DNA of 5,357 bases from GSA-30 sp036568765 (GTDB lineage: Bacteria; Pseudomonadota; Gammaproteobacteria; Xanthomonadales; Rhodanobacteraceae), in the NCBI RefSeq assembly GCF_036568765.1, contig NZ_DATCRY010000155.1, positions 1 through 5,357 of the forward strand, read 5' to 3'. The stretch's first letter is position 1. Every line of letters begins with the position of its first letter. Of the stretch, positions 1 through 5,357 are shown piece by piece. Both the position numbers and the translations under genes were made by a program. Below the pieces are notes generated by a model. That model ran no database searches. It was given only the letters and a program-made list of their open reading frames with translations, and was not told where the DNA came from.

Positions 1-1216
1 ACACCAGCAGCAGCGCGGCGCCGATCACCACCAGGTAGCCGACGCCGGACAGCGGGCTGTTGGAGGAACCGATCAGGCCGGCCATGTAACCGCATACGGC
101 CGAGACGAAGAAGCTCATCAGCACGACGAAGGCGACGCCGCCGATCACCAAGGTAGTCAATGCGCCGCCCAGGCCACTGCTGGCACCGAAGCTGCCCAGC
201 AGCCAGCCGATCGGGATCAGGCACACCACGGTAATCAAAGCGACGATGCCGATCGGCATATCCTGCTCGGTACGCGGCAACGTGTGCGCATTGCCCGCGG
301 CGCGCACGCGCGCGGCCGCCATGGCGCCTGCCAGGCCGCTGGCCACCGGCTTGACGAGCTTGAGCAAGGTCCAGATCGCCGCGACACCGATAGTGCCGGC
401 ACCGAGGAAGCGCACCTTGTGGCTCCAGGTAGCCTGCGCCACATCGGCGGCGGCACCGGCAGCCGCTGCCAGACCCGAATAGTGCGGTACCGCCCAACCC
501 CAGCCGATCAGCGCGCCGATCAACATCGCCACGCCCACGGACAAGCCCACCAGGTGGCCCACAGCGAACAAGGCGAAGGAAAGATTGAAATCGAAGCCGG
601 ATACCGAGCCTCGATCGTTGAGCTTGAAATACTGGGCCACGTCGCTGGCGAACACGCGCGTCTGCACGATCACGGCAAAGACGGCGGCGACCACGGCGCC
701 CCAGATCATCGCCATCAGGCCGGCACGGTTTTCCGCATCGGAATCGCCCACGGCCTCTTCGCCACCGCCGACCTTAAGCACTTCGGCACAGGCCACGCCT
801 TCCGGGTACGGAAGATCCGAATTGGTCACCAGTGCGCGGCGGAGCGGAATCGAATACATCACGCCCAAGATGCCGCCGAGCGCGCAAATGCCGAACGATA
901 TCCAGTAAGGGAAGCCGTTCCACCAGCCGATCATGATCAAGCCGGGCAACACGAAGATGATCGAGGACAGCGTGCCTGCCGCCGAAGCGATGGTCTGCAC
1001 GATGTTGTTTTCCTGCACCGTCGAGTTGCTCACGCTGCGCAGGATGGCCATCGAAATCACCGCCGCGGGAATCGAGGTGGCGAAGGTCAACCCGGCCTTG
1101 AGGCCGAAGAAGACATTGGCGGCGGTAAAGACCACCGTGATGATCACGCCCAGGATGACGCCCCGGACGGTCAGTTCGGTGCGGTTATCGGCGACGGGTG
1201 GAAGTTGAGTGCTCAC
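1..1216 (-). CDS. OPT-family oligopeptide transporter, N-terminal part (C-terminus outside window)
   Basis: Inner-membrane transporter of the OPT superfamily, whose members import oligopeptides or metal-chelate (siderophore-like) substrates, probably driven by the proton gradient. Reading the minus strand from GTG at 1216 gives 405 uninterrupted codons to the window edge. Family landmarks are an N-terminal 'ELTVRGVILG' leading into 'GLKAGLTFATSIPAAVISM' (residues about 14-56), 'LPYPEGVACAEVL' (135-147), and 'GYMAGLIGSSNSPLSG' (376-391). About eight or nine hydrophobic spans are visible (roughly 17-37, 43-60, 84-98, 104-124, 167-185, 212-238, 270-290, 322-343, 352-375, with 392-405 starting another). 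Bacterial members usually have about 600-700 residues, so a third or more is missing. There is no in-frame ATG near the start; the GTG has an AAGGA upstream (1228-1232, spacing 11). It lies 274 bases downstream of def on the same strand, so it may have its own promoter. Family assignment is firm; the substrate cannot be told. Confidence 0.93.
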   Translation of the reverse strand, partial: MSTQLPPVADNRTELTVRGVILGVIITVVFTAANVFFGLKAGLTFATSIPAAVISMAILRSVSNSTVQENNIVQTIASAAGTLSSIIFVLPGLIMIGWWNGFPYWISFGICALGGILGVMYSIPLRRALVTNSDLPYPEGVACAEVLKVGGGEEAVGDSDAENRAGLMAMIWGAVVAAVFAVIVQTRVFASDVAQYFKLNDRGSVSGFDFNLSFALFAVGHLVGLSVGVAMLIGALIGWGWAVPHYSGLAAAAGAAADVAQATWSHKVRFLGAGTIGVAAIWTLLKLVKPVASGLAGAMAAARVRAAGNAHTLPRTEQDMPIGIVALITVVCLIPIGWLLGSFGASSGLGGALTTLVIGGVAFVVLMSFFVSAVCGYMAGLIGSSNSPLSGVGYLVVIGAALLLV

Positions 1217-1227
1217 GGATGGTGGAG

Positions 1228-1232
1228 TCCTT
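1228..1232 (-). promoter_or_regulatory. Ribosome binding site supporting the GTG start of the OPT transporter
   Basis: On the minus strand AAGGA sits 11 bases before the GTG at 1216. The spacing is slightly long, but no other start codon is available close to the first conserved residues, so it supports the GTG choice. Confidence 0.5.
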
Positions 1233-1351
1233 GGCGTGGTAGGTCGGACGGCCGCGGGCAGGAACACCGACGGTCCGTCGCGAGCTACCTAGCCGCGACG
1301 CCCCAGCCGTTCTCCCCATCGAGCCGCGCCTTGCGCGCCATCGACCCTGAG

Positions 1352-1372
1352 CCGGGGTAGAGCATACCCAGG
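1352..1372. repeat. Small inverted repeat in the leader of the OPT transporter gene
   Basis: Read on the plus strand, GGGTA (1355-1359) and TACCC (1365-1369) are perfect complements around a five-base loop. The stem continues past one mismatch with CC (1352-1353) against GG (1371-1372). No T-run follows on either strand, so it does not look like an intrinsic terminator for def. It overlaps the candidate -10 element and could be an operator or chance. Confidence 0.3.
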
Positions 1373-1389
1373 CGGGCGGGATAGACCAA
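1361..1389 (-). promoter_or_regulatory. Candidate sigma70-type promoter for the OPT transporter gene
   Basis: On the minus strand TTGGTC (1384-1389) is followed after 17 bases by TATGCT (1361-1366). The -35 matches 3 of 6 consensus positions and the -10 matches 4 of 6. The spacing is ideal, and the predicted transcript would have a leader of about 140 bases before the GTG. A second AT-rich element, TATAAA at 1435-1440, has no recognisable -35 partner. This is a pattern match only; readthrough from def is the alternative. Confidence 0.3.
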
Positions 1390-1490
1390 TGTCTGGGTTT
1401 TCTTTCTGGCCGGGAGCCCCGCCACCCCAGCCCTTTTATACGATCGCGACAGGGTGGGCATAGGCGACAGGTTGCTCCACAAAGCCCAAG

Positions 1491-2030
1491 TCAATCGTCC
1501 GCGTTCGGATCCATCCCCGGGAACAGCACCTCGGTATAGCCGAACTTGGAAAAATCCGTAATGCGCGAGGGGTAAAGGCGGCCGATCAGGTGATCGCATT
1601 CGTGCTGCACCACGCGCGCATGGAAACCCTCGGCGGTGCGATCGATGCGTGCCCCCTTCGGATCGATGCCCTCGTAGCGGATCAAGGTGTAGCGATTGAC
1701 CGCACCGCGCAGTCCAGGCACCGAGAGACACCCTTCCCAGCCCTCTTCCATATCCTGTGAGAGAGGCGTAATGACCGGATTGAGTAGGATGGTCTGCGGC
1801 ACCGGCGGCGCGTCCGGGTAACGTTCGGAGCTGTCGAAGCCAAAGATCACCAATTGCAGGTCGACACCGATCTGCGGCGCGGCCAGCCCCACGCCATTGG
1901 CGTGGTGCATGGTCTCGAACATGTCGGCGATCAGTTCATCCAATTCCTTGCTGCCGACCATGGCGGTAGGGACCGGCGGCGCAATGCGCAGCAGGCGCGG
2001 ATCGCCCATTTTCAGAATCTCGCGAATCAT
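1491..2030 (-). CDS. def: Peptide deformylase
   Basis: Cytoplasmic metalloenzyme that removes the formyl group from the N-terminal formyl-methionine of nascent proteins. All three catalytic motifs are present in the 179-residue product: motif I GVGLAAPQIG (46-55), motif II EGCLSV (99-104, metal ligand Cys101) and motif III QHECDHL (142-148, ligands His143 and His147, catalytic Glu144). The length is typical of the family. I chose ATG at 2030, giving 'MIREILKMGDPRLLRIAPPV', the normal family N-terminus; AAGGAA (2041-2046) lies upstream with AGGA spaced 11 bases. An in-frame GTG at 2060 would add ten residues and overlaps the stop of the upstream DUF4197 gene as GTGA. In many bacteria def is next to fmt; here it follows a DUF4197 gene, and it resembles the second Def copy of Xanthomonas. 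It may therefore be a paralogue alongside a housekeeping def-fmt elsewhere, which is inference. Confidence 0.96.
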   Translation of the reverse strand: MIREILKMGDPRLLRIAPPVPTAMVGSKELDELIADMFETMHHANGVGLAAPQIGVDLQLVIFGFDSSERYPDAPPVPQTILLNPVITPLSQDMEEGWEGCLSVPGLRGAVNRYTLIRYEGIDPKGARIDRTAEGFHARVVQHECDHLIGRLYPSRITDFSKFGYTEVLFPGMDPNADD

Positions 2031-2040
2031 CGAAACACCA

Positions 2041-2046
2041 TTCCTT
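2041..2046 (-). promoter_or_regulatory. Ribosome binding site favouring the ATG start of def
   Basis: AAGGAA on the minus strand lies between the two possible def starts, so it can only serve the inner ATG at 2030. The outer GTG at 2060 has only a weak purine stretch upstream, within the end of the DUF4197 gene, but could be used by translational coupling. Confidence 0.45.
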
Positions 2047-2056
2047 TCGTCGAAGC

Positions 2057-2857
2057 TCACTTACCGAATACTTTCTTCAACAACGCAGACGTCTGCTGCG
2101 CCGGATTGTCACGAATACCTTTCTCCTTGTCGGCAATCGTGGCGAACAGGCCGTCGAGGGTTTCCTTGGTGACGTAATCGTCCAGATCCAGCGACGAGGA
2201 GCCTTCCTTGCCTCCCAGGCCCCCCAGCTTACCGAGCGCTCCACCCAACTGGCTGCCGCTGTTGGAAGCGGTGAAGGCCTTGTATTTCTGCGTCACACCG
2301 ACGCTGTCGGTCGCCTTGGCGACGATCGGGTGGATACGCTGGGTCAATGCCGGCCCGGCTACGCGGCGGAAATAATCCGTGGCTGCATGATCGCCGCCGG
2401 TAAGAATCCCGCGCGCATCGTCCAGGGTCATCTTGCGGATAGCATCGCCGAACAGGTCGGCTACTTGCGGCACGGCTTTTTCGGCCGCGCGATTCATGCT
2501 GAGCTGGAAATCATCGACCTTGGCCCCCTGCCCTAGCTTGCGCGCCAGATTGCCGGCCTGTTCGAGCTTGCCCGGCAGAGGAATGCGTACCTTGGGATTG
2601 TTCCAGAAACCGTCGTTGCGACCCAGGGTATTGATGGCATCGGTGGTGCTCTTGGCCAGGGCTTCCTTCAAGCCGGCTGCCACATCGCTATTGGGCAGGT
2701 TCACACCATTGGGCTGACCGGCACCGGGGCTGTGCTGCTGGGCGGCCGTCTTGGCCTTATCGAGCAGATCCTTGAACTGGAACGCGGAGCCCGTCAGGGG
2801 CGCTAGCAGCAAGAGGAGCGCGAGGCCGGTGGCGGCGGAGCGGTGCATCGGGCGCAT
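2057..2857 (-). CDS. DUF4197 family protein with signal peptide
   Basis: Predicted exported (periplasmic) protein of 266 residues and unknown function. The N-terminus has basic residues, a hydrophobic core 'LALLLLLAPL' (12-21) and a likely signal peptidase I site after GSA (residue 25); there is no lipobox cysteine. DUF4197 features as I recall them follow: a helical start with 'AGLKEALAKSTTDAI' (61-75), 'FWNNPKVRIPLP' (84-95), 'MNRAAEKAVP' (121-130), 'AATDYFRR' (158-165) and a conserved C-terminus 'LDLDDYVTKETLDGLF' (223-238) to 'NPAQQTSALLKKVFG' (251-265). A glycine/serine-rich stretch (about 199-222) separates the core from the C-terminal block. ATG at 2857 is chosen because AAGGA (2867-2871) lies 9 bases upstream; an in-frame ATG at 2848 is less well placed. 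It is the first gene of a likely DUF4197-def transcript and is divergent from cstA. No enzymatic motif is visible. Confidence 0.92.
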   Translation of the reverse strand: MRPMHRSAATGLALLLLLAPLTGSAFQFKDLLDKAKTAAQQHSPGAGQPNGVNLPNSDVAAGLKEALAKSTTDAINTLGRNDGFWNNPKVRIPLPGKLEQAGNLARKLGQGAKVDDFQLSMNRAAEKAVPQVADLFGDAIRKMTLDDARGILTGGDHAATDYFRRVAGPALTQRIHPIVAKATDSVGVTQKYKAFTASNSGSQLGGALGKLGGLGGKEGSSSLDLDDYVTKETLDGLFATIADKEKGIRDNPAQQTSALLKKVFGK

Positions 2858-2888
2858 GGTGTTCTTTCCTTAAAACGGCGCGGGATGC

Positions 2889-2902
2889 CCAGTGTACGCT
2901 GG
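2889..2902. repeat. 14-base palindrome centred on GTAC, upstream of the DUF4197 gene
   Basis: CCAGTGTACGCTGG is self-complementary apart from one T/G pair. It sits about 32 bases upstream of the DUF4197 start and could be an operator for that gene. It shares a GTAC centre with the palindrome at 2996-3009, but the flanks differ. Confidence 0.35.
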
Positions 2903-2930
2903 CCGGATGTTAGACGGGCGTTGGTCCGGC
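2902..2930. repeat. Inverted repeat GCCGGA / TCCGGC
   Basis: GCCGGA (2902-2907) and TCCGGC (2925-2930) are perfect complements 17 bases apart, and the right arm is followed by TTTTA on the plus strand. It resembles a terminator only loosely: the loop is long, the T-run short, and no plus-strand gene lies upstream. A protein-binding site or chance is as likely. Confidence 0.25.
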
Positions 2931-2955
2931 TTTTACAGAACGCTCAAAGGCCCCA

Positions 2956-2974
2956 AATGTGAAGTCTTGCAACA
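2956..2974 (+). promoter_or_regulatory. Possible Crp/Clp-type half-site upstream of cstA
   Basis: AAATGTGA (2956-2963) matches the left half of the Crp consensus exactly, but the right half after six bases (GCAAC) is poor. E. coli cstA is known to be activated by cAMP-Crp, and Xanthomonadales carry the Crp-like protein Clp, so the location is sensible. As a half-site only, it is weak. Confidence 0.25.
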
Positions 2975-2995
2975 CGCCGTACCAACGATTCCCGC

Positions 2996-3009
2996 GAAGC
3001 GTACGGTTC
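2996..3009. repeat. Near-perfect palindrome centred on CGTACG, upstream of cstA
   Basis: GAAGCGTACGGTTC is an inverted repeat with a single mismatched pair (positions 4 and 11). It lies 100 bases before the cstA start, a position suited to a regulator-binding site. No regulator can be named from the sequence. Confidence 0.35.
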
Positions 3010-3017
3010 TATTCGAC

Positions 3018-3052
3018 CAATGGCTAATGCCGGCATGGGCTACCCGCCATTG
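3018..3052. repeat. Nested inverted repeats in the cstA leader
   Basis: CAATGGC (3018-3024) and GCCATTG (3046-3052) form a perfect seven-base inverted repeat. Between them lie the perfect ten-base palindrome ATGCCGGCAT (3027-3036) and the small hairpin GGGCTACCC (3037-3045). As RNA this could fold into an outer stem carrying two small arms; as DNA it could be a compound operator. It ends 56 bases before the cstA ATG. No T-run follows, so it is not a terminator. Confidence 0.45.
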
Positions 3053-3093
3053 ACCCTGGACCGGCGGCGGGACGACCCTGTAAAGGCATTCCC

Positions 3094-3099
3094 GGGGAG
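3094..3099 (+). promoter_or_regulatory. Ribosome binding site of cstA
   Basis: GGGGAG lies nine bases before the ATG at 3109 and fixes this start. It overlaps the palindrome CCCGGG (3091-3096) and contains a GGA triplet. Two further GGA triplets are upstream at 3058-3060 and 3070-3072, a pattern that could bind CsrA/RsmA. Confidence 0.6.
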
Positions 3100-3108
3100 T
3101 TTTCAGAC

Positions 3109-5175
3109 ATGCAAACTACGACTCACAACGGCACGGCAGCGAAGCTGCTCTGGGCCGTCATCGCCATTGTCGGCGCCTGGTGCCTCGGCGTCGTCGCACT
3201 ACGCCGCGGCGAACCGATCAACGCGATCTGGGTTGTCGCCGCGTCGATCGCTGTCTTTGTCATCGGCTACCGCTTCTACAGCAAGTTCATCGAATCGAGT
3301 GTGCTGCACCTGGATCCCAGCCGAGCCACACCGGCGGTGTTGCGCAACGACGGCCTGGATTACGTACCTACCGACAAGTGGGTGGTGTTCGGCCATCACT
3401 TCGCCGCGATCGCCGGCGCCGGCCCATTGGTCGGCCCGGTACTCGCCGCGCAGATGGGCTATGTGCCCGGTACGCTGTGGATCCTGTTCGGTGTGGTCTT
3501 CGCGGGCGCCGTCCAGGATTTCATGATCCTGGGCCTGTCGATCCGCCGCGATGGACGTTCGCTGGGCAATATGCTGCGCGACGAACTCGGGCCGGTCGCC
3601 GGTGTCGTGGCGATGTTCGGCGTGCTGGTGCTGATGATGATCGTGCTGGCCGTACTCGCGCTGGTGGTGGTCAAGGCGTTGACGCATAGCCCATGGGGCA
3701 CGTTCACCGTGGCCTGCACGATCCCGATCGCCCTGTTGATGGGCGTGTACCTGCGCTGGCTGCGACCGGGGCGGATTCTGGAAGTATCGATCATCGGCCT
3801 GGTGCTCCTGTTGCTCTCGATCTGGGGTGGAGCGCATGTGGCGGCGTCGAGCTGGGGGCCCGCGTTCGATTTCGATGCCCGCGCGCTGGCGTGGCTGTTG
3901 ATCGCCTACGGCTTCTGCGCTTCGGTCCTCCCGGTCTGGCTGTTGCTTGCACCGCGCGACTATCTATCGACCTTCCTGAAAATCGGCACCGTACTGCTGC
4001 TGGCGCTGGCGATCTTCCTGGCTGCGCCGACGATGCAGATGCCGGCGATCACCAAGTTCATCGACGGCACCGGGCCGGTGTTCCAGGGCAACCTGTTCCC
4101 CTTCCTGTTCATCACGATCGCCTGCGGTGCGGTATCGGGCTGGCATTCGATCATTGCCTCGGGCACCACGCCCAAGCTTTTGTCCAATGAAGGCGAAGCG
4201 CGCATGGTCGGCTATGGCGGCATGTTGATGGAGGCGTTTGTCGCCATCATGGCGCTGATCGCTGCCGCCTCGCTGCACCCGGGTGTGTACTTCGCCATGA
4301 ACTCGCCCGCCGCGCTGATCGGTACTACCGCGCAGCAAGCCGCTACCACGATCAGCCAATGGGGCTTCGTCGTCACGCCGGATGAGCTGCTCAATACCGC
4401 GACCAATATCGGCGAGTCGAGCATCTTGAGCCGCGCTGGCGGCGCACCGACGCTTGCCGTCGGCATGGCGCAACTGCTGCACGGCATTTTGCCAGGCGAG
4501 GGCATGATGGCGTTCTGGTATCACTACGCGATCCTGTTCGAAGCGCTGTTCATCCTGACGACGGTGGACGCCGGCACGCGTGTGGGCCGCTTCATGATCC
4601 AGGAGATCGCCGGCCTGATATATGCGCCGCTCAAGCGCACCGAATCGTGGACCGGCAACCTGATTGCCACGGTGATCTGCGTCGGCTTGTGGGGTTACTT
4701 CCTCTACCAGGGCGCCGTCGATCCGCTTGGCGGCATCAATACGCTGTGGCCTTTGTTCGGCATCGCCAACCAGATGCTGGCGGCGGTCGCACTGATGCTT
4801 GCCACGGTGGTCGTGGTGAAGCTCAAGCGAGAACGTTATGTGTGGGTGCCTGGCATTCCGGCGATCTGGTTGGTGACCTGCACGCTGACTGCCGGTTGGC
4901 AGAAACTTTCCGGGCCAATCAGCTTCACGGCGGCCGCACAGAAATATGCCGATGCCATGCAGGCCGGCAAGTTGCTCGCACCGGCCAAGTCGATGGAGGA
5001 AATGCAGCGCATCATTACCAATAACCGCGTCGACATGGCGCTCACTGCCTTGTTCATGCTGCTGATCGTCATCATGGCCCTGTTTGCGTTGCGCTCGATC
5101 GCCAAGGCCTGGCGCGACAACCATCCGACGGCCCATGAAGAGCCTTACGTCGCGCTCAGCAGCGTGCCGCACTGA
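3109..5175 (+). CDS. cstA: Carbon starvation protein A, pyruvate/peptide transporter
   Basis: Inner-membrane transporter of the CstA/BtsT family. In E. coli, CstA is induced on carbon starvation and has been linked to peptide and pyruvate uptake; BtsT is a pyruvate transporter. The 688 residues align from memory with E. coli CstA (about 700) from end to end. Landmarks are 'NDGLDYVPTDKWVVFGHHFAAIAGAG' in two parts (80-90 and 91-105), 'GPVLAAQMGY' (109-118), 'GAVQDFM' (133-139), 'VVKALTHSPWGT' (187-198), 'PVWLLLAPRDYLSTFLKIGT' (275-294), 'ACGAVSGWHSIIASGTTPKL' (338-357), 'ISRAGGAPTLAVGMA' with Leu for the first Ile (439-454), 'AILFEALFILTTVDAGTR' (474-491) and 'GGINTLWPLFGIANQMLA' (541-558). 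More than a dozen hydrophobic spans are visible. The ATG has GGGGAG nine bases upstream. The ybdD-like gene follows after 14 bases. CstA and BtsT are close homologues, so the symbol is by best resemblance; the physiological substrate is inferred. Confidence 0.96.
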   Translation: MQTTTHNGTAAKLLWAVIAIVGAWCLGVVALRRGEPINAIWVVAASIAVFVIGYRFYSKFIESSVLHLDPSRATPAVLRNDGLDYVPTDKWVVFGHHFAAIAGAGPLVGPVLAAQMGYVPGTLWILFGVVFAGAVQDFMILGLSIRRDGRSLGNMLRDELGPVAGVVAMFGVLVLMMIVLAVLALVVVKALTHSPWGTFTVACTIPIALLMGVYLRWLRPGRILEVSIIGLVLLLLSIWGGAHVAASSWGPAFDFDARALAWLLIAYGFCASVLPVWLLLAPRDYLSTFLKIGTVLLLALAIFLAAPTMQMPAITKFIDGTGPVFQGNLFPFLFITIACGAVSGWHSIIASGTTPKLLSNEGEARMVGYGGMLMEAFVAIMALIAAASLHPGVYFAMNSPAALIGTTAQQAATTISQWGFVVTPDELLNTATNIGESSILSRAGGAPTLAVGMAQLLHGILPGEGMMAFWYHYAILFEALFILTTVDAGTRVGRFMIQEIAGLIYAPLKRTESWTGNLIATVICVGLWGYFLYQGAVDPLGGINTLWPLFGIANQMLAAVALMLATVVVVKLKRERYVWVPGIPAIWLVTCTLTAGWQKLSGPISFTAAAQKYADAMQAGKLLAPAKSMEEMQRIITNNRVDMALTALFMLLIVIMALFALRSIAKAWRDNHPTAHEEPYVALSSVPH

Positions 5176-5189
5176 GGGAGGGCACAGGC

Positions 5190-5357
5190 ATGCACATCGA
5201 TCTGAAGGCATTCGGGAAATGGGCGGTGCAGACCGCCCGCCTGTGCTGCGGCGTTCCCGACTACGACGTCTACGTCCGGCATCTTCGCGAGCACCATCCG
5301 GAGCGGGCGGTACCGAGCTACAAGGAGTTTTTCCGCGAACGGCAGGTCGCGCGCTAC
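5190..5357 (+). CDS. ybdD: YbdD/YjiX family small protein, C-terminus cut off by window edge
   Basis: Small cytoplasmic protein of the YbdD/YjiX (DUF466) family, encoded directly after cstA or btsT in many proteobacteria and thought to act with the transporter. The 56 visible codons read MHIDLKAFGKWAVQTARLCC, then the family signature 'PDYDVYVRHLREHHPE' (23-38) and 'YKEFFRERQVARY' (44-56), very close to E. coli YbdD (about 65 residues). Roughly ten residues, probably glycine/cysteine-rich as in E. coli, should follow beyond the edge. ATG at 5190 is preceded by GGGAGG (5176-5181, spacing 8), directly after the cstA stop at 5173-5175. The 14-base gap without a terminator indicates one transcript with cstA. 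This reading frame is too short and open-ended to show in simple ORF searches, but the match is clear. Confidence 0.93.
   Translation, partial: MHIDLKAFGKWAVQTARLCCGVPDYDVYVRHLREHHPERAVPSYKEFFRERQVARY

Larger units (their letters stand above)
2858..3108. other. Divergent intergenic region between the DUF4197 gene and cstA
   Basis: These 251 bases hold no convincing gene and must carry the promoters of both neighbours. I found no well-spaced sigma70 promoter of good quality in either direction. The region contains several inverted repeats, a Crp-like half-site and a GGA-rich leader before cstA, each listed separately. Confidence 0.7.

Noticed and set aside
284..1360. 358-codon open frame on the plus strand opposite the OPT transporter
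   Set aside because: Its translation is rich in His, Arg, Gly and Asp with no domain, as expected of a shadow frame in GC-rich DNA. The minus-strand frame matches the OPT family throughout.
1384..1410. Terminator-like AGAC/GTCT followed by a T-rich stretch on the plus strand
   Set aside because: The stem is only four base pairs and no plus-strand gene lies upstream to be terminated.
1285..1731. 148-codon minus-strand frame overlapping the end of def
   Set aside because: It lies largely inside def in another frame, and its product shows no recognisable domain.
2969..2984. Sigma54-like promoter on the minus strand upstream of the DUF4197 gene (TGG...TTGCA)
   Set aside because: The GG-to-GC spacing is 11 bases rather than the strict 10, so it is unlikely to work.
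3050..3084. Sigma70-like promoter TTGACC ... TGTAAA before cstA
   Set aside because: The spacer is 23 bases, too long for a working -35/-10 pair.
3020..3526. Possible upstream ORF starting in the cstA leader and running into cstA in another frame
   Set aside because: There is no ribosome binding site before ATG 3020, and the translation inside cstA is Ser/Arg-rich shadow sequence without family resemblance.
3964..5211. 415-codon open frame on the minus strand opposite cstA
   Set aside because: Composition is typical of an antisense shadow (His/Arg/Gln/Asp-rich) and it lies opposite the strongly conserved cstA. It also runs across the ybdD start.

Overview
The window reads as part of a GC-rich (by eye about 60-65 % G+C) gammaproteobacterial chromosome, most likely Xanthomonadales (Rhodanobacteraceae/Xanthomonadaceae-like). 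That placement rests on recalled resemblance: the peptide deformylase looks like the second Def copy of Xanthomonas, and CstA and YbdD are close to the Escherichia coli proteins over their whole visible length. It is inference, not a database result. I see no mobile element, CRISPR array, tRNA or rRNA, so this looks like ordinary core or near-core chromosome.

Layout: (1) 1-1216, minus strand: N-terminal 405 codons of an OPT-family oligopeptide/metal-chelate transporter, cut off by the left edge. (2) 1217-1490: a 274-base gap with a candidate promoter and small hairpin for the transporter. (3) 1491-2030, minus: a complete peptide deformylase. (4) 2057-2857, minus: a complete exported DUF4197 protein, only 26 bases upstream of def and probably co-transcribed with it. 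(5) 2858-3108: a 251-base divergent intergenic region with several inverted repeats and a possible Crp/Clp half-site. (6) 3109-5175, plus: a complete CstA carbon-starvation transporter. (7) 5190-5357, plus: a YbdD/YjiX-family small protein, 14 bases after cstA and cut off by the right edge just before its expected C-terminus.

Functionally, cstA-ybdD is a conserved two-gene unit for uptake of pyruvate and/or peptides during nutrient limitation. The OPT transporter also imports peptides or peptide-like chelates. Def removes the N-formyl group from new proteins. The DUF4197 protein is exported and of unknown function. No clearly novel system is visible. The parts most worth a second look are the structured cstA leader (nested inverted repeats at 3018-3052, then three GGA triplets ending in the ribosome binding site) and the DUF4197-def pair with its ambiguous, overlapping def start.
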